From DAOPXV01 sp035352535 (lineage in GTDB: Bacteria > Muiribacteriota > UBA9980): a stretch of 8,638 nucleotides of DNA. The position numbers were made by a program, and so were the translations under genes. This document shows positions 6,235-8,638 of this stretch, in pieces; position 1 is the first letter of the stretch; every line of letters starts with the position of its first letter. The notes under the pieces were generated by a model, which worked only from the letters and a program-made list of their open reading frames with translations, was not told the DNA's origin and ran no database searches. The stretch spans positions 1-8,638 of the forward strand of contig CAZJFS010000185.1 of the NCBI GenBank assembly GCA_964545075.1, written 5' to 3'.

Positions 6235-6254
6235 ATATTCGAAATTTGGAATAT
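6235..6254. promoter_or_regulatory. Dyad in the rpsG-fusA gap, related to the sel-operon dyad
   Basis: ATATTCGAAATTTGGAATAT has perfect 6-base arms around an 8-base centre. Its first 12 bases are identical to the minus-strand reading of the dyad at the arsR promoter (3304-3322), and the GAATAT arm is shared with a one-base spacing difference. It could be a DNA operator or a small mRNA hairpin ahead of the fusA SD. No promoter hexamers accompany it. Confidence 0.4.
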
Positions 6255-6263
6255 GAATCTATG

Positions 6264-6270
6264 AAGGAAG
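6264..6270 (+). promoter_or_regulatory. Ribosome binding site deciding the fusA TTG start
   Basis: AAGGAAG ends 10 bases before TTG 6281. The nearest in-frame ATG (6299) is 28 bases away and has no SD of its own. The ATG at 6261 is in frame 0 of a four-codon ORF that ends at TAA, so it cannot start fusA. This supports initiation at TTG and therefore the long N-terminal extension. Confidence 0.6.
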
Positions 6271-6280
6271 ATTAATTAAC

Positions 6281-8539
6281 TTGAAAGACCCAATAACTAT
6301 GACAGATAATCCGAACACTACCAATACAAGCGTAATAGACATCGACCCAGTGCCCGCGAAACCGGAAGTTTCCTCGGTCGTTATTGAACCCGTGGCCGAA
6401 GTAAGGAAACAGCCTGTTCCCGAAAAGGACATAATCGAAGTAAAACACATTGAAAAGCGCGAGTTTCCGCTTGAAAAGACTCGTAACATCGGTGTTATGG
6501 CCCATATAGACGCGGGGAAAACCACGACGACGGAAAGGATATTGTTCTATACCGGACTTGTCCACAGAATCGGCGAGGTTGACGACGGATGCGCCACGAT
6601 GGACTGGATGGTCCAGGAGCGCGAACGCGGAATAACCATAACATCAGCGGCTACGACGGCATTCTGGCGCGACAATCGCGTCAACATAATTGATACGCCC
6701 GGACACGTTGACTTCACGGTGGAGGTTGAAAGATCTCTTCGCGTGTTAGACGGAGCGGTAGCGGTTTTTTGCGCTGTCGGCGGAGTTCAGCCACAGTCTG
6801 AAACCGTATGGAGACAGGCGGATAAATATTCCGTTCCACGTATAGCCTATGTGAACAAAATGGACAGGACGGGGGCTAATTTTGATCGCGTCCTTGAAAT
6901 GATGAAAATGAGGCTAGGAGCCAATCCGGTCGCTATTCAGATTCCGTTCGGAAAAGAAGATTATTTCAAGGGTTGCATAGACCTTATTGAAATGAAACTT
7001 TATCTTTATGACGAATCCACCAAAGGCGTTAAATTTGAGACCCTTGACATACCGGCCGAATATCTTGAACGCGCTGAAGAAATGCGCCTCAAAATGATCG
7101 AAGGCGTGTCCGAGAACGACGAAGAAGCGTATTGCAAATACGTAGAAGGCGTCGAACTGGATAAAACCGAATTAAGGGCCGCTATCCGCCGCGCCACTAT
7201 TTTAATGAAGATAACCCCAGTTTTATGCGGCTCTTCATTTAAAAATAAAGGCGTTCAGCACTTACTGGATGCCGTCATAGATTATCTGCCTTCGCCGCTT
7301 GACATTCCGCCCATGAAGGCGCATCACCCTAAAACGGATGAAATAGTTGAGCGCCGTGCTGCCGATAACGAAAAATTCTCGGCTCTCGCTTTCAAGATAA
7401 TGACCGATCCTTATGTCGGAAAACTTACATTTTTCAGGGTTTATTCCGGCATTTTAAATTCGGGTTCCTATATCTACAACTCGACGCGCGGAACCACGGA
7501 GCGTATCGGAAGGCTTCTTCAGATGCACGCGAATCACCGCACCCAGATAGACAGGGTTTATGCGGGCGATATCGCCGCCGCTGTCGGCCTCAAGAACACG
7601 ACCACGGGAGACACCCTTACCGAAGAAGCAAACCCGGTTATACTTGAAAAAATAACGTTCCCTACGCCGGTCATCTCGATAGCTATCGAGCCTAAGACAA
7701 AGGTTGACCAGGACAGGCTCGGAACTTCTCTCTATAAACTGGCCGAAGAAGATCCGACCTTCAGAATCAGCACCAACGAAGAAACCCAGCAGACCATTAT
7801 TTCGGGAATGGGCGAACTCCATCTCGAAATAATCGTTGACAGGCTTCTCCGTGAATTCAAGGTCGAGGCGAACGTCGGCAAACCTCAGGTCGCATACAAG
7901 GAAACTATCACCAAAACGACCAAAATCGAAGGCAAGTATATCCGTCAGTCCGGCGGACGCGGCCAGTACGGTCATTGCGTCCTTGAAATATCACCGCTCC
8001 CGCCCAAGTCCGGATTCGTTTTCGAGAACAAGATAATCGGCGGAACCATTCCACGCGAATATATACCGGCCATTGAAAAAGGCGTCCGCGAAGCCATGGA
8101 TTGCGGATCCCTCGCGGGTTTTACAGTTGTCGACATAAAAGTATGCTTGCTTGACGGCTCATATCACGATGTAGATTCATCTGAAATGGCCTATAAAATA
8201 GCTGCTTCTATGGCGTTCAAGGAAGGTTGCAAAAAGTGCAGTCCTATTTTGCTCGAACCGAGCATGGAAGTTGAAGTCGTTGTCCCCGATGAGTACATGG
8301 GCGAAGTAATAGGCGATCTCAATTCCAGGAGAGGCAAGATAGATAGTTTAGAAATGATAAGTAAAACACATGTAATCAAAGGGCATGTTCCACTATCAGA
8401 AATGTTTGGTTACTCGACATCACTACGTTCGTTGACACAGGGGCGTGGAACCTCTACCATGCAATTTTCCTGCTATGAACCGGCACCTCAAAGCATATCA
8501 GAACAAATAGTTGAAAGGTTCCGTGGCAAAGCATACTAA
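6281..8539 (+). CDS. fusA: Elongation factor G with N-terminal extension
   Basis: EF-G is the GTPase that drives ribosomal translocation and, with RRF, recycling. The product is 752 residues against about 690-705 for the family. Seen: G1 AHIDAGKT (74-81), RGIT (116-119), DTPGH (138-142), NKMD (192-195) and GSSF as G5, then domains II and III. Domain IV contains QSGGRGQYGH with the conserved histidine near the tRNA-contacting tip. Domain V contains HVPLSEMFGY and ends shortly after RFRGKAY. The canonical N-terminus (REFPLEKTRNIG) begins only at residue 60. The preceding residues, rich in Pro, Val, Asp, Glu and Thr, look disordered. No in-frame ATG occurs between residue 7 and the G1 region, so the extension is encoded unless a weak GTG without an SD is used. 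All catalytic motifs are intact. tuf follows after 60 bases. Confidence 0.97.
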   Translation: MKDPITMTDNPNTTNTSVIDIDPVPAKPEVSSVVIEPVAEVRKQPVPEKDIIEVKHIEKREFPLEKTRNIGVMAHIDAGKTTTTERILFYTGLVHRIGEVDDGCATMDWMVQERERGITITSAATTAFWRDNRVNIIDTPGHVDFTVEVERSLRVLDGAVAVFCAVGGVQPQSETVWRQADKYSVPRIAYVNKMDRTGANFDRVLEMMKMRLGANPVAIQIPFGKEDYFKGCIDLIEMKLYLYDESTKGVKFETLDIPAEYLERAEEMRLKMIEGVSENDEEAYCKYVEGVELDKTELRAAIRRATILMKITPVLCGSSFKNKGVQHLLDAVIDYLPSPLDIPPMKAHHPKTDEIVERRAADNEKFSALAFKIMTDPYVGKLTFFRVYSGILNSGSYIYNSTRGTTERIGRLLQMHANHRTQIDRVYAGDIAAAVGLKNTTTGDTLTEEANPVILEKITFPTPVISIAIEPKTKVDQDRLGTSLYKLAEEDPTFRISTNEETQQTIISGMGELHLEIIVDRLLREFKVEANVGKPQVAYKETITKTTKIEGKYIRQSGGRGQYGHCVLEISPLPPKSGFVFENKIIGGTIPREYIPAIEKGVREAMDCGSLAGFTVVDIKVCLLDGSYHDVDSSEMAYKIAASMAFKEGCKKCSPILLEPSMEVEVVVPDEYMGEVIGDLNSRRGKIDSLEMISKTHVIKGHVPLSEMFGYSTSLRSLTQGRGTSTMQFSCYEPAPQSISEQIVERFRGKAY

Positions 8540-8599
8540 TAATCAGTTAAGTTAGTTTTTTTAATATAAATTTGTATAATTTCAGGAGGAAGTTTTAAA

Positions 8600-8638
8600 A
8601 TGGCAAAAGAAAAATTCGAGAGAAATAAGCCCCATCTT
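8600..8638 (+). CDS. tuf: Elongation factor Tu (first 13 codons only)
   Basis: EF-Tu delivers aminoacyl-tRNA to the ribosomal A site. Only MAKEKFERNKPHL is present before the window ends. This matches the EF-Tu N-terminus just ahead of the NIGTIGHVDHGK P-loop region, and tuf is the expected gene after fusA in a str operon. AGGAGG (8584-8589) lies 10 bases before the ATG. The 60-base gap to fusA contains no hairpin terminator, so co-transcription with fusA is likely. Confidence 0.9.
   Translation, partial: MAKEKFERNKPHL

Noticed and set aside
7454..7975. A 173-codon open frame antisense to fusA
   Set aside because: The opposite strand encodes continuous, fully conserved EF-G sequence. The antisense frame has no start context or family match.
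8336..8539. Drop to AT-rich codons in the last 200 bases of fusA, suggesting a recombined end
   Set aside because: The drop is strong in only about 60 bases and the protein stays canonical in domain V. Ordinary local variation explains it.
8552..8580. TATAAT at 8575-8580 as a separate tuf promoter
   Set aside because: The matching -35 position is TTAGTT, a poor fit. A transcript starting there would begin within the SD of tuf, leaving almost no leader.

Overview
This is a bacterial chromosome window in which every gene can be placed by eye except one secreted protein. The organism makes selenoproteins, since it carries the selenocysteine (Sec) machinery SelA and SelB. It has a bacterial str (S12-S7-EF-G-EF-Tu) operon and uses near-consensus sigma-70-type promoters with strong Shine-Dalgarno (SD) sites. 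SelA and SelB both depart from family consensus at usually conserved positions, and EF-G has an unusual N-terminal extension. This suggests a deep-branching or uncultured lineage, but I cannot assign a phylum from the sequence alone.

Left part (1-3359, minus strand): a compact three-gene operon reads arsR-type regulator, selA, selB. It has a TTGACA-17-TATTAT promoter, and an imperfect dyad sits at the predicted transcription start. arsR and selA overlap by 20 bases, and selA and selB are 3 bases apart, so translation is probably coupled. SelA converts Ser-tRNA(Sec) to Sec-tRNA(Sec), and SelB delivers it to the ribosome at UGA codons. SelB runs off the left edge. No selC tRNA, selD or recognisable selenoprotein gene is in the window.

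Middle (3360-4728, minus strand): one gene for an exported, modular, beta-rich protein of unknown function. It has a signal peptide, a Thr/Ala-rich linker and a carboxypeptidase-regulatory-like beta-sandwich.

Intergenic (4729-5329): about 600 bases without a confident gene. The region holds a candidate minus-strand promoter with GC-rich repeats, a hairpin with a U-tract, a perfect-consensus promoter (TTGACA-17-TATAAT) for the str operon, and a structured 130-base leader with a terminator-like hairpin and possible alternative pairings.

Right part (5330-8638, plus strand): rpsL, rpsG, fusA and the first 13 codons of tuf, in the classic str order. The rpsG-fusA gap carries a dyad sharing a 12-base core with the dyad at the arsR promoter. 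EF-G has about 57 extra N-terminal residues and starts at TTG.
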